Shown: positions 26,623 to 35,199, counted from the stretch's first letter. The stretch is DNA of 64,000 nt from an uncultured Chloroflexota bacterium (GCA_913043205.1 CAJWLF010000008.1:1-64000), one strand, 5' to 3'. Notes: generated by a model from the letters alone, not told the origin. Numbers and translations: made by a program.

Positions 26623-27369
26623 TCAGGTAAGTTGGATCCGGTGTTCCTTGTCGAAAGCACCGACTGATATCCTGGGTATATAGGTGCTGGCATTGGCTGC
26701 GGCACAGTAGGCTAAATCTTCTGTTATCCCTACCCGGTTCAGTCTTCGTCCACTGTCAGATATTTTGAGTGCTTGCTCAGGGTTGGGATAGTGATGGTGA
26801 ATAGCCTGGGCAGCAAGGGCCGAATCGTCGAGGTTCGGATTTGATTGAGATATTCGATCTGCCAGCATTCCTGCACACACCGCATCGTCAAGGGCAAATG
26901 CGTTGTGACTACCGGCGCAAACCAGAACGACTCGTTCACCGTCGAAATTTATCGCTTCTTCCACGATTGCGTCTAAGTTGCGAATACATCCGAAAACTAT
27001 TGATCTGGCTCCTTGGCATGTGCGGGCCGCGTAAGTGCCATTTGTGGTGCCGAAAATTACCTGCCGGTTTGAAAAATTCAATTCTTGGACTTCTAAAGGA
27101 GAATTTCCGAAATCGAAGTTTGGTAATGGAAGACCGTCTTGCTCTCCTCCAAGTGCTGCAGTCGGTAGGTGCTGGTCCCTGTATTTACGAGCATCAATCG
27201 CACTATCAGCAAGGAATATCTCCGGGTTTCCATTTTCGCCCAAGGCACATAGAGTGCTGCTGGCTCGTACTACGTCAATAATTACACACAGGCAGTCTTC
27301 AACCCTAGCTAATGTCCTGGGTGGCAGGAATTCTACCGATAGTCTTTTACTCTCAGGTTTTGGGCTCAA
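26623..27369 (-). CDS. comB: 2-phosphosulfolactate phosphatase family protein
   Basis: This ComB-family enzyme dephosphorylates (R)-2-phospho-3-sulfolactate to sulfolactate, a step of coenzyme M or sulfolactate synthesis. Typical blocks are CVIIDVVRASSTL near the N-terminus, GGEQDGLPLPNFDFGNSPLE, FGTTNGTYA and LVCAGSHNAFALDDAVCAGML. The length (248) is normal. It overlaps thyX by 4 nt (ATGA), so translation is coupled. No other coenzyme M genes are near; many bacteria have orphan ComB proteins, so the true role may be sulfolactate release or something else. Confidence 0.88.
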   Translation of the reverse strand: MSPKPESKRLSVEFLPPRTLARVEDCLCVIIDVVRASSTLCALGENGNPEIFLADSAIDARKYRDQHLPTAALGGEQDGLPLPNFDFGNSPLEVQELNFSNRQVIFGTTNGTYAARTCQGARSIVFGCIRNLDAIVEEAINFDGERVVLVCAGSHNAFALDDAVCAGMLADRISQSNPNLDDSALAAQAIHHHYPNPEQALKISDSGRRLNRVGITEDLAYCAAANASTYIPRISVGAFDKEHRIQLT

Positions 27370-28172
27370 ACCTTAGGATACTCGGTCGTCACAATTTCGG
27401 TACCGTCATCAATAGGGGTCACCTCATAATCCGCAAAGAGATTTGGGGATTCGGATTTCATTATAGTGAGTATTTCAGTGGCGACTTTCCGTATCTCTAT
27501 TTCTGCATGCTCATTGCCTCTCAATTCGATGAAATGCCTTAATGCGCGCGCGTTGGCCGTTACAAAAATCTTGGTCTCAGTAGCATTTGGTAAGACACTG
27601 CGAGCCGCCTGACGAGCTAGTTTCCTTCTCAAAGTTCTGCTTTCAACTTCCGAATACTCTTCGCGAAGTACTTGGGCAAGTTCCTTGTAAGCATCTAATG
27701 AATGTTTTATGGACGACGTCCATATGTCATGCGCCTTTGGATTATTTGCTATAACGTCCGGCTCCACGAATTGAGTGTTTGATTCATTTACGTACCTTTG
27801 GCTCAATTGGCTATATCCGAACCCAGCGCGGTGGCGTATCAGTTCATGGGTGAAACTTCGGGACACTCCCGTGATAATAAAATTCCAGATAGCGTGCTCT
27901 GTGACACTACCGTGCCCCGAGCTTAGTATGTTTTCCATATATTCTGCGCTGGTGCTCCTGCCCTTACCGAAAGACATGTAGCAAAGTCGCCCCCCTGCTT
28001 CTGCAAGTATTTCACCTGCTACGGTGCTGTCCGGGTTCCATTCCATTCCATAATCAGCTAGGAATTTGTCCATATCTCGGTGTTCGATAGTTTGCCGTCC
28101 TACCAAATAGACACGTGGCTGTTGAATAATGTCGATTTGACTACTCTGATTATTAGTTGTTTCTTTAGTCAT
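27366..28172 (-). CDS. thyX: Flavin-dependent thymidylate synthase ThyX
   Basis: ThyX makes dTMP from dUMP with methylene-tetrahydrofolate, FAD and NADPH. The signature RHR-x7-S is present as RHRAGFGYSQLSQRY, preceded by HGSVTEHAIWNF. A C-terminal Arg-rich helix (RTLRRKLARQAARSVLPNATET) contains the dUMP-binding residues. At 268 residues it has an N-terminal extension of about 25 residues. It is the first gene of a thyX-comB pair. ThyX in place of ThyA is common in Dehalococcoidia-like and marine lineages. Confidence 0.95.
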   Translation of the reverse strand: MTKETTNNQSSQIDIIQQPRVYLVGRQTIEHRDMDKFLADYGMEWNPDSTVAGEILAEAGGRLCYMSFGKGRSTSAEYMENILSSGHGSVTEHAIWNFIITGVSRSFTHELIRHRAGFGYSQLSQRYVNESNTQFVEPDVIANNPKAHDIWTSSIKHSLDAYKELAQVLREEYSEVESRTLRRKLARQAARSVLPNATETKIFVTANARALRHFIELRGNEHAEIEIRKVATEILTIMKSESPNLFADYEVTPIDDGTEIVTTEYPKV

Positions 28173-28245
28173 TGCGGATCCCTTTTTGGTCGTATTATGG
28201 TTATTAACTTGTACTCGGACAAATTTGCTTTAACTGGATGTTTTA

Positions 28246-28503
28246 ATGAAAGATGACTTTGAACAGGTTCTCCCTCAAGGGGATTGGTACATAGTACCCC
28301 CAGTTGATGGTGATTGGCACATAGACGCTACACCTGATGGGCGTGGAGGGCAGCATATGCGGATGCATTATCCAGAGGGATATACGGCATCAGTTTATAT
28401 GCGTTGTGACGGTGTACTGCGTGTTCGACTCTATAGAAACAATATTCCAGTAATGATGGAATTAGATGAGGAACATAAGCACATATGGTTCACTAAGGGG
28501 TAA
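28246..28503 (+). CDS. Hypothetical 85-aa protein, Trp/Asp-rich
   Basis: I do not recognise this protein. It starts at ATG and reads MKDDFEQVLPQGDWYIVPPV, with three W/D repeats early and a run of alternating strands later (YTASVYMRCDGVLRVRLYRN). It has no signal peptide, membrane span or Cys cluster, and is probably a small beta-rich cytosolic protein. It stands alone, divergent from thyX and convergent with apt. The clean codon pattern and low shadowing support it being real. Confidence 0.6.
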   Translation: MKDDFEQVLPQGDWYIVPPVDGDWHIDATPDGRGGQHMRMHYPEGYTASVYMRCDGVLRVRLYRNNIPVMMELDEEHKHIWFTKG

Positions 28504-28565
28504 ATAACTTGTATCAGAACGGGTGTTACAACTTTATGGACAAGGGCTTATAGGAGATGCGTGAT

Positions 28566-29099
28566 CTAGTAGTTGATGACTGAGTGAACCCTTTTGGAGG
28601 TTAAGGCTTGTCGGCCGTTGAGAAAACTTAACTCGATTAGAAAAACACATCCGACGATTAGTCCTCCGAGACGTTTTACAAGATCCTCTGTCGCCGCCGC
28701 CGTACCTCCTGTCGCTAGCAAGTCGTCGACTATGAGAACATTAGTGCCTTCCCGAATCGAGTCGGTATGAATGTGAAGCTCGTCACTACCATATTCCAGG
28801 TCATAACTTATGGACGTAGTACTTGCTGGCAGCATCCCAGGTTTTCGGACAGGAACGAAACCGCATCCTAATCTGTCGGCTATCGCAGATGCGAAGATAA
28901 AACCTCGAGATTCCACGGCTATTATTAATTCAGGACGGTCATCAATGAAGGGTTCAGTCATAAGCTCGATGGCCATGCTAAACGCTTTCCCATCTTTTAA
29001 TAATGTGGTTATGTCTTTATATACGATGCCGGGTTTTGGAAAATCTTGAATGTCTCTAACCAATTTGGCCAATTCCGTTGATCGATAATCGTTTTGCAT
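28566..29099 (-). CDS. apt: Adenine phosphoribosyltransferase
   Basis: Apt salvages adenine to AMP using PRPP. The PRPP-binding loop is VLIVDDLLATGGTAAAT, and IQDFPKPGIVYKDITTLL near the N-terminus plus AVESRGFIFASAIADRLG are diagnostic. The length (177) is typical. It is followed on the same strand only after a gap; the PIG-L gene upstream ends 27 nt before its start, so the two may share a transcript. It complements punA in purine salvage. Confidence 0.96.
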   Translation of the reverse strand: MQNDYRSTELAKLVRDIQDFPKPGIVYKDITTLLKDGKAFSMAIELMTEPFIDDRPELIIAVESRGFIFASAIADRLGCGFVPVRKPGMLPASTTSISYDLEYGSDELHIHTDSIREGTNVLIVDDLLATGGTAAATEDLVKRLGGLIVGCVFLIELSFLNGRQALTSKRVHSVINY

Positions 29100-29126
29100 A
29101 TTTCCTATCCCGTGGTTGGATTTTAC

Positions 29127-29840
29127 CTATGGTAAAAGACGAGTAACTTTGGACCCAGTTAATTGCCTGAACCCTTCGGCATGGGGGCAACAGGCCTCTA
29201 AACCTCTATAAGCGCTTAATGTGTCATAAGCTAATGTAGTCTCCATCTTGTTGTGTAGTTGCGCATGTTTTTGGGCAGACTCAAACTTAGATAGCAGATC
29301 TTTCTTAATGTTGAGTACTGATGATATATCTACGTAAGTATCGGGAATGATGGAATTTGGTGGAAGTGCATCTATCGCGAATATTGCAGGTGGTGTTAGT
29401 AATGTTGGCCCACCTTCCACACCATTAACTGTGGACATCTCTCCTGCTTTTAACACCTGCTGTGCAATGTTCTTATGGTCAGAGTGGTGGGAACAGGGGT
29501 TATGCGTGAATAATATTTCTGGCTTAACACTTCGTATCAATTCTACTAGTTGAAGGGTTGTGACCGGGTCATCACCCACTGTGAAATCTGATTGTTCAAG
29601 CATGATTAATGAGCAATCTAATATTTGTGCAGATTCGGCAGCTTCTTCAGCCAATTTCTTGCTGATTTGCCAAGGATCTATATCATGCTGTGACAGATTA
29701 CCACTGGTAACATGTGCGATCGTGATCTCGTGATTTTTTCCTAATAGGGACAAAGTGCCCCCACAACAAGCTTCAACTTCGAAAGGGCGACCACCTATAA
29801 CCAGTACTCTCAATGTTTTCCTCAGGTCTTGATTTTGCAT
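29127..29840 (-). CDS. PIG-L (LmbE) family deacetylase-like, degenerate metal site
   Basis: This 237-residue protein has the LmbE/PIG-L fold (zinc N-acetylglucosaminyl deacetylases). The second motif HHSDHKN keeps the HxDH zinc ligand. The first motif, normally AHPDDxE, reads GRPFEVE (about residues 17-23): the His ligand is Arg and the catalytic Asp is Phe. CCGGTL still follows, as in active members. It is therefore probably inactive as a classical deacetylase or uses altered chemistry. It is upstream of apt on the same strand and divergent from obg. Confidence 0.78.
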   Translation of the reverse strand: MQNQDLRKTLRVLVIGGRPFEVEACCGGTLSLLGKNHEITIAHVTSGNLSQHDIDPWQISKKLAEEAAESAQILDCSLIMLEQSDFTVGDDPVTTLQLVELIRSVKPEILFTHNPCSHHSDHKNIAQQVLKAGEMSTVNGVEGGPTLLTPPAIFAIDALPPNSIIPDTYVDISSVLNIKKDLLSKFESAQKHAQLHNKMETTLAYDTLSAYRGLEACCPHAEGFRQLTGSKVTRLLP

Positions 29841-29900
29841 AATGCATAGACTGTTTACCTGATTTTGTGTTCCGTATGCAAACTATAATTGTGTGAGTAA

Positions 29901-31181
29901 ATGATGAAACGTTTTCATGACACAGCAATTTTGTGCGTTCGCTCTGGTGATGGAGGGGATGGGTCGCGCCATTTGAGACGTGAGAAATATATCTCAAAAG
30001 GAGGTCCGGATGGTGGTGACGGAGGTAGGGGTGGGCATGTAATATTGCAAGCTACTACTAATGATGCCACATTAATTAGATTTCACTTCAACCAGAAACT
30101 TCGGGCGGGTAGGGGAGGGGACGGTGGGCGAAGTGGTAGTACGGGGGCTGATGGAGAAGATCTGGTTGTTCCGGTTCCCGAGGGCACCTTGGTTATAGAT
30201 AATGACAACGGACAGGTAATTGGGGATCTAATTAAGGCGGATGATCAGCTGGTAGTGGCTGAGGGTGGTGAATCTGGTTTAGGCAATATGCATTTCAAGA
30301 GTTCAACCCATCAAGCGCCTAGGATTTCACTAAAGGGTGGCAAAGGGCAAGAGCGATGGTTAAGGCTTGAACTTAAATTAGTGGCTGATGTGGGATTAGT
30401 TGGTTCTCCTAATGCTGGAAAATCATCTTTGATGAGGCGCATTTCTGCTGCTCGTCCTAAAGTAGCAGCATATCCATTCACAACTTTGAGTCCGGTATTA
30501 GGAGTGGTGACGATGGGGGATTTGAGCCTCATTGCTGCTGACATTCCTGGGCTTATAGAGGGTTCTCATAAAGGGTCTGGACTTGGTGATGACTTTTTGC
30601 GTCATATCGAGCGGACAAGATTTCTTATTCACGTAGTGGATATGTCTGGTAGCTCTGGTGATCCGATGGCCAATTTCGAGAAGATTCGTGTGGAATTAGA
30701 AATGTCTACACGTAAATTGGGTGAACGTCCGTTCGTTGTTGCTGCAAATAAGATGGATCTTGTTGAAGCACAGGGTGAATGGGAAGCGTTTTGTTATGAA
30801 ATGAGCAAAATGGACATACTTGTTTATGGTATATCTGCTGTAACGGGTGATGGAATAGACAATCTTCTGAAAGCTACGTTTGAACAGGTATCCAAAACTT
30901 TCCGCCCAGCCATTTTGGATGAGCCAAGCGAAGTGGTACTGCGGCCTGGACCTGGCGTCAACGCGGTTAGCGTAGAAGAAATTTCGCCTGAAACCTACGT
31001 AGTTTACGGTGATCACGTGGAAAAGCTAGTCTCTAGGATCGATGGTGATGTTCCGGAGGCTATGGATTGGTTGCAGAAGCAATTAGAACGACTAGGCGTA
31101 TGGAAAGAGCTGCGCAGGTCTGGTGCTTCCCCGGGATGTACTATTCAAATAGGTCAAATCGAGTTTGAGTGGGCGGACTAA
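29901..31181 (+). CDS. obg: Obg family GTPase
   Basis: Obg/CgtA is a ribosome-associated GTPase in 50S maturation and stress control. It has the glycine-rich Obg fold (about 1-158: KGGPDGGDGGRGGHV, GRGGDGGRSGSTGADGED), the G domain (GSPNAGKSSLMRR, DIPGLIEGSHKGSGLG, AANKMDLV) and the C-terminal OCT domain to residue 426. All three domains are complete. It starts at ATG 29901, with ATGATG allowing a shift of one codon. It is convergent with rpsR. Confidence 0.96.
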   Translation: MMKRFHDTAILCVRSGDGGDGSRHLRREKYISKGGPDGGDGGRGGHVILQATTNDATLIRFHFNQKLRAGRGGDGGRSGSTGADGEDLVVPVPEGTLVIDNDNGQVIGDLIKADDQLVVAEGGESGLGNMHFKSSTHQAPRISLKGGKGQERWLRLELKLVADVGLVGSPNAGKSSLMRRISAARPKVAAYPFTTLSPVLGVVTMGDLSLIAADIPGLIEGSHKGSGLGDDFLRHIERTRFLIHVVDMSGSSGDPMANFEKIRVELEMSTRKLGERPFVVAANKMDLVEAQGEWEAFCYEMSKMDILVYGISAVTGDGIDNLLKATFEQVSKTFRPAILDEPSEVVLRPGPGVNAVSVEEISPETYVVYGDHVEKLVSRIDGDVPEAMDWLQKQLERLGVWKELRRSGASPGCTIQIGQIEFEWAD

Positions 31182-31242
31182 CGACTAACTTGCTGTAGCA
31201 TCAACTGATATGAGTAACTGATTGGTTAGCACATATCCCCAT

Positions 31243-31596
31243 TTATTTGTTGTGTGACGCGGTGTACGGAAGAAGCGCCAAATAACGTGAGCGTTTTATT
31301 TGTCTACTCAGTAGTCGCTGGTGGCTAGCGTCTAGCCCCGTCTGACGGCGGTTCAGCAATCTTCCTGAGTCTGTAATGAAGCGCCGCATCATTGCCACGT
31401 CTTTGTAGTCCAAGTTGATACGTCCATCGACCCAATCACCTTCTTCGATTCGAGAGGTTCTTCTTCTTGGCCCTCCTCGGCCTCTTGGTCTGCCGCCTTG
31501 AGTGGTGGAGCGGCCTTCGCGATTGTTATTCTGACGATCATCTTGGTTTCTGCCACCGTATGAGGTTGTCTGTTCTAGTTCTGATTCACCAGTCAT
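31243..31596 (-). CDS. rpsR: 30S ribosomal protein S18 with a long N-terminal extension
   Basis: The S18 core is at residues 58-117: NLDYKDVAMMRRFITDSGRL then LLNRRQTGLDASHQRLLSRQ and IKRSRYLALLPY. The protein is 117 residues against about 75-90 in most bacteria. The first 50 residues are a low-complexity Arg/Gly/Asn/Thr-rich tail (GGRPRGRGGPRRR). Such tails occur in other S18 proteins but this one is long. It is last in the rpsF-ssb-rpsR operon, the usual order. Confidence 0.95.
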   Translation of the reverse strand: MTGESELEQTTSYGGRNQDDRQNNNREGRSTTQGGRPRGRGGPRRRTSRIEEGDWVDGRINLDYKDVAMMRRFITDSGRLLNRRQTGLDASHQRLLSRQIKRSRYLALLPYTASHNK

Positions 31597-31649
31597 GATG
31601 AGTCCTCCTTGTTACTATGAGTGTAGCGTTTGTCCAAATTATGGATTTG

Positions 31650-32114
31650 CTAAAAGGGTAGGTCGTCTGGGTCTATCTCGCCCGGCGACTGTTGGGTTCC
31701 AGAGCTGGACTGCGGGCTCGGTGTTGATCCACTTCCACCGTCGTCCCGACTGCGGGCTAGCAATTGTAATTGATCAGCTTGAACTTCTAGAGAAGTTCTT
31801 GTTTGTCCATCATTCCCGGTCCAGGTGCTAGTGCGAAATCTACCAGAGACGAACACTTGGCTTCCTCTTTGTAAGTAGTTGTTGGCTATTTCAGCCAATC
31901 CACGCCAACAGGAAACCCGAAACCAATCGGTGTTTTCCTCTTCTTGGCCGTCGCGGCCTCGCCTGACGTCCGTTACGGCAACATTAAAGCTAGTCACGGG
32001 CACACCGGTTGAAGTTGACCGCATTTCAGGGTCAGCCCCCAAATTACCTATGATTGTAATTATTTTTGTGCCGCGACTTCGACCCCTTCTTTCATTCCCT
32101 GAATAATCACTCAT
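31650..32114 (-). CDS. ssb: Single-stranded DNA-binding protein
   Basis: This SSB has 154 residues. The OB-fold (about 15-115) shows IITIIGNLGADPEMRSTSTG, VTSFNVAV and TDWFRVSCWRGLAEIANNYL. The tail is short and Ser/Gln-rich and ends in the acidic tip DPDDLPF, which recruits repair and replication proteins. Its start overlaps the end of rpsF by 8 nt, so translation is coupled. Middle gene of rpsF-ssb-rpsR. Confidence 0.97.
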   Translation of the reverse strand: MSDYSGNERRGRSRGTKIITIIGNLGADPEMRSTSTGVPVTSFNVAVTDVRRGRDGQEEENTDWFRVSCWRGLAEIANNYLQRGSQVFVSGRFRTSTWTGNDGQTRTSLEVQADQLQLLARSRDDGGSGSTPSPQSSSGTQQSPGEIDPDDLPF

Positions 32115-32508
32115 TGGAACTCTCGTCTTTTTGTGTATCTACGACGTATTCCTCATCCTGATTATCGACTACTTCATCTGAATCCCTGACGGACTCTAAT
32201 TTTATTTCAGGGCCGACACCACCTTCGTCTAAAACCAGCAGGTATCTGATTAACCCCTGTTCGAGTCTTAGTGTTTCGTTTAGTTGAGCAATCGAGCTTG
32301 GGTCTGCATCCAGCTTATGAAGCGTATAATAGGCGTCTGTCTTTTTGTCGATGGGGTATGCGAGTTTGCGTCTGCCCCAGTGATGGGTAGACTTAACAGA
32401 TGCTCCTGCGTCAGAAATAAGTTTTTCTAGATGACCTAGTTGTTCATCGGATATCTTGGGTTCATCTTCTATTTCAAAAAGGGAAACCAATTCGTATTTA
32501 CGCACCAC
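32107..32508 (-). CDS. rpsF: 30S ribosomal protein S6
   Basis: The S6 fold is visible from MVRKYELVSLFEIEDEPKIS through HWGRRKLAYPIDKKTDAYYTLHKLDAD to ETLRLEQGLIRYLLV. The protein is 133 residues, with an acidic C-terminal tail rich in Asp/Glu (DEVVDNQDEEYVVDT) beyond the usual 95-100. It is the first gene of rpsF-ssb-rpsR; the promoter should lie just upstream of 32508, facing away from the hydrolase gene. Confidence 0.96.
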   Translation of the reverse strand: MVRKYELVSLFEIEDEPKISDEQLGHLEKLISDAGASVKSTHHWGRRKLAYPIDKKTDAYYTLHKLDADPSSIAQLNETLRLEQGLIRYLLVLDEGGVGPEIKLESVRDSDEVVDNQDEEYVVDTQKDESSNE

Positions 32509-32675
32509 TAATCCTTTCTATGGAGTTACCAGCTTCGAAGCTAACTGAAAAATTACTTCTGCTGGCAGAAAGTTCCTCTTTTGGGTGAGAACTGTCATTC
32601 AAAGAGATAATATCATTTGGGTGTATAACTCGCCCATAAATCGTTTGCACGATATAGCTCTGAGGAGATCTGCCT

Positions 32676-33593
32676 GTGCTTGATACTGACCTGGCTCGTG
32701 CTAGACATCGTTCACGAAATCCATTTTATCGATGGGGTTTCTGGCCCATTCCTATCGATCCTAACGATTATTTAGGCAGCGGTGAGCTGGTGGATATCGG
32801 CATCGGGCGGGTATACATCGAGTCGATTGGAAATGGGAAAGACATAATAATGCTGCCTGGTTTCGCAGGATCCTCTCGTTCCTTTAGAGGGATTGCGAAG
32901 GAATTGCAGGATGACTACCGTGTCCATCTATGTGATTTTCTTGGGTCTGGTCTTTCTGATAAACCGCAGGGAGTGGACCACTCCTGGCGGGGACAGGCCA
33001 GGCAGATCGACGCAATTATGAAGGCTTTGGAGATAAAGAAAGCAATATTGATAGCAAACTCTGGGTCTTCCATGACCTCAATATTTGCAAGCTTTAGGTC
33101 GCCTCGAAGATTTGAGGCACTCGTATTAATATCGCCGTTTTTGGCCCCTAGTATGGCGGCGAAGTGGGGGGCAAAGCTTGCTGGTAATTCCCTATTTTCG
33201 CATTTGATGCCGTTGGTATTGGGCAGTCGTTTTGCAGTGAAGCTAGCGAACCATTTAGGGCATTGCGACAAATCTATGATTAATGACGAAACGATTGATG
33301 AGCAATACTTAGCTCTTGGGAGCCCTGGGTTTTGGGGTTCATTGAAAAGATCTGCTAGATACCTGTATCCAGCCGGAGTACGAGGCATAGCACAGATGAT
33401 CGAAATACCTACTCTGGCGATAATTGCGGAAGCAGATAAAGCATGTGATCTAGAGCGTACACAAGACTTGATTTCAGATATGAGTGGAGGACATTTGGAA
33501 ATCCTTGAGGACTGTGGTCATATGATTCATGCTGAAAGACCTGATTCCGCCGTCCGATTGATACGTGAATTTTTGGGCGCCGAGCCTGAGTAA
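32676..33593 (+). CDS. Alpha/beta hydrolase
   Basis: This alpha/beta hydrolase-fold enzyme has 305 residues. LPGFAGSSRSF forms the oxyanion region, the nucleophile elbow is LIANSGSSM (A-x-S-x-S form), the acid is probably in IIAEADKACDLERT, and the base His is in DCGHMIHAERPD. An N-terminal stretch (about 1-35) holds FYRWGFWPIPIDPNDY. The substrate is unknown; the family includes esterases and haloalkane-type enzymes, but the elbow Ser excludes a dehalogenase. It is divergent from rpsF and convergent with the next gene. Confidence 0.82.
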   Translation: MLDTDLARARHRSRNPFYRWGFWPIPIDPNDYLGSGELVDIGIGRVYIESIGNGKDIIMLPGFAGSSRSFRGIAKELQDDYRVHLCDFLGSGLSDKPQGVDHSWRGQARQIDAIMKALEIKKAILIANSGSSMTSIFASFRSPRRFEALVLISPFLAPSMAAKWGAKLAGNSLFSHLMPLVLGSRFAVKLANHLGHCDKSMINDETIDEQYLALGSPGFWGSLKRSARYLYPAGVRGIAQMIEIPTLAIIAEADKACDLERTQDLISDMSGGHLEILEDCGHMIHAERPDSAVRLIREFLGAEPE

Positions 33594-33633
33594 GTGAAAC
33601 AATTCATGGCGATTCGGATATGTAAGTTCTTAT

Positions 33634-34593
33634 TTATTGCGGTGTGGTCAGTGCGCTCGTTAGTTTATCTTCCAATTCTGCTTCGGCAAACAATCCCTCA
33701 AATCTGCTCAGAACTAACTTGTCCTTGATAACAAACACCCATGGTTCTGTGGAGAGGTTCCACATACGTGCTGCTTCGACCCAAGATAACTTGCCTTCTC
33801 TTCGAACAGTGTCTAAGTCAAAAGGTTCGACATGGATGAAATTGGTTGAATGAGGGTGTTTACGATGTATCGCTTCTACTACATCCAAAACAGGTCCGCA
33901 CATCCGGGTTGTACAGTACCCTGGAGTAGCAAAAACTAGGACTAAAGGCTTTGGTTCTTCTAAGGCTCTTGTTATTGTCATTTTGTAGAAGGATGGGTTT
34001 GGGGTGGGGTGAGTGCTAATCCGAGCAAGGCCCTCCAGGGTTTTGAATGTTGGATTTGTTGCAGGGATAGCAGCGTCTCCGGGTCTTGGGGCATTGGTTG
34101 TGTCGACTACTTCGAATGCTAGTTGCGCATATTGCGTGTCTTTTTGAGTGGGTAATTCTATTTCTAATGTTGCTTCCCAATAACCCTCTGAAGGAATATC
34201 AACATCGTCTAATACATACAGGCCCTGGAAACCGGCAAGGGCGATCGGATTTGAGGAGTCTTGCTCAATGATGGCCAAATATTTTGCGTTTATATTGTTA
34301 ATCGTAAATGCAGGCGTCTGGTTGATTGTTGTAATTGTTGCCATAACATTAGCGTTTTCTATAGGGTCGCTCTCTCTAGTCATCAGTTGAAAAGGTATCC
34401 GGATTTTGCCTGGGTAGAATTCTTTGGCCGTTAGAACGGCCACTAGCTGGGTCTGATTAATATCAATTTGTTCAGTCTGCCGTGTTGAAGTGGACAATTC
34501 AGCTGAGCATGCTTGCCAGCAGATTGTGCATATGATGTACAGGCTAATGAGTGTGGTGTTAAGCAGTCTTGATGCCGGCCTGTTATTAAGCAT
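33634..34593 (-). CDS. Secreted or lipid-anchored protein with a thioredoxin-fold C-terminus
   Basis: A signal peptide (LLNTTLISLYIICTICWQACS) is followed by a beta-rich domain (about 35-185) and then a thioredoxin-like domain with PLVLVFATPGYCTTRMCGPV. The two cysteines form CxxxxC rather than CxxC. VEPFDLD and NLSTEPWVFVIKDKLVLSRF fit the later strands and cis-Pro loop. It is probably exported and acts on extracytoplasmic thiols or metals. The cleavage site is unclear; the Cys after WQA is a weak lipobox. It is divergent from the OsmC gene. Confidence 0.65.
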   Translation of the reverse strand: MLNNRPASRLLNTTLISLYIICTICWQACSAELSTSTRQTEQIDINQTQLVAVLTAKEFYPGKIRIPFQLMTRESDPIENANVMATITTINQTPAFTINNINAKYLAIIEQDSSNPIALAGFQGLYVLDDVDIPSEGYWEATLEIELPTQKDTQYAQLAFEVVDTTNAPRPGDAAIPATNPTFKTLEGLARISTHPTPNPSFYKMTITRALEEPKPLVLVFATPGYCTTRMCGPVLDVVEAIHRKHPHSTNFIHVEPFDLDTVRREGKLSWVEAARMWNLSTEPWVFVIKDKLVLSRFEGLFAEAELEDKLTSALTTPQ

Positions 34594-34710
34594 TTAGATT
34601 TGCAGCTTGCCTTTCGATACGCCAGAGTTTGCGCTAGCATGGTGGGTGATGAGGCATTTACAGGATTAATGATAGTCCACTGTACTGAGTGTGAATGGGA
34701 AAGGCATGAT

Positions 34711-35199
34711 ATGTCGGACGAAATTGTATACGTTTCCAAAGTTATGGTTGATAGAGTAAAGGGTAAGGGCAAGTTGAAGCGTGTATTTGTTCCGGGGGAC
34801 GATGGGCCAGTTTTGATGGGCGTGCATTCAGAAGTTGCCGAATTCTACGGTGAAACCGATGATTCGAACGAGCCTTGTGCGGCTACCTTGGATTATGTTG
34901 TTGGAGCAGCTGCTGGCTGACTGACCGGAACCTTAGGAGGCGCGCTGGAGGCGCGTGGTATTGACGCTACAGATGATAAATTCGTTGCCGATGCAACGGG
35001 TGATGTCGTAAAAGGTGATGATGGAATTTTATTGATCAAGCGAATTCATGTCTCCTATCGACTAATAGTTGACGACGATAAAAGGGAAGCGGCAGAAAGA
35101 GCCCACGGTTTGCATAAGAAGGTCTGTGCCGTGTCGCGTTCTCTGGAGAAGGCAATAGACATTACGACCGAATTGAACATGGAATATTCTGCTAGGTGA
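34711..35199 (+). CDS. OsmC-family protein with in-frame TGA (probable selenocysteine at codon 70)
   Basis: One open frame of 163 codons encodes a full OsmC/Ohr-type peroxiredoxin except for a TGA at 34918-34920. Before it: ATLDYVVGAAAG; after it: LTGTLGGALEARGI. The TGA sits exactly where the family has its peroxidatic Cys (AA-x-A-C-x). The second family Cys is kept in HKKVCAVSRSLEKAIDI near the C-terminus. No other stop occurs before TGA at 35197-35199. The ORF track lists only the first part (106 aa from an upstream start). ATG at 34711 follows GGGAAAGG at good spacing. A fitting SECIS stem lies 25 nt after the TGA. The alternative is a nonsense mutation or sequencing error of a Cys codon. 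Confidence 0.78.
34941..34955 (+). promoter_or_regulatory. Candidate bacterial SECIS stem-loop
   Basis: CGCGC (34941-34945) pairs with GCGCG (34951-34955) around the five-base loop TGGAG, with a G-U pair possible one step out. ACC/GGT further out may extend it over an internal loop. The loop starts 25 nt after the TGA and has G at its second position. These match the accepted pattern for bacterial SECIS elements (loop 16-37 nt after UGA, G within the first two loop positions). It lies inside the coding region, as bacterial SECIS elements must. Confidence 0.6.

Noticed and set aside
34443-34772. Minus-strand 109-aa ORF over the OsmC start
   Set aside because: It is antisense to the OsmC leader and the thioredoxin-fold gene, with no motif.
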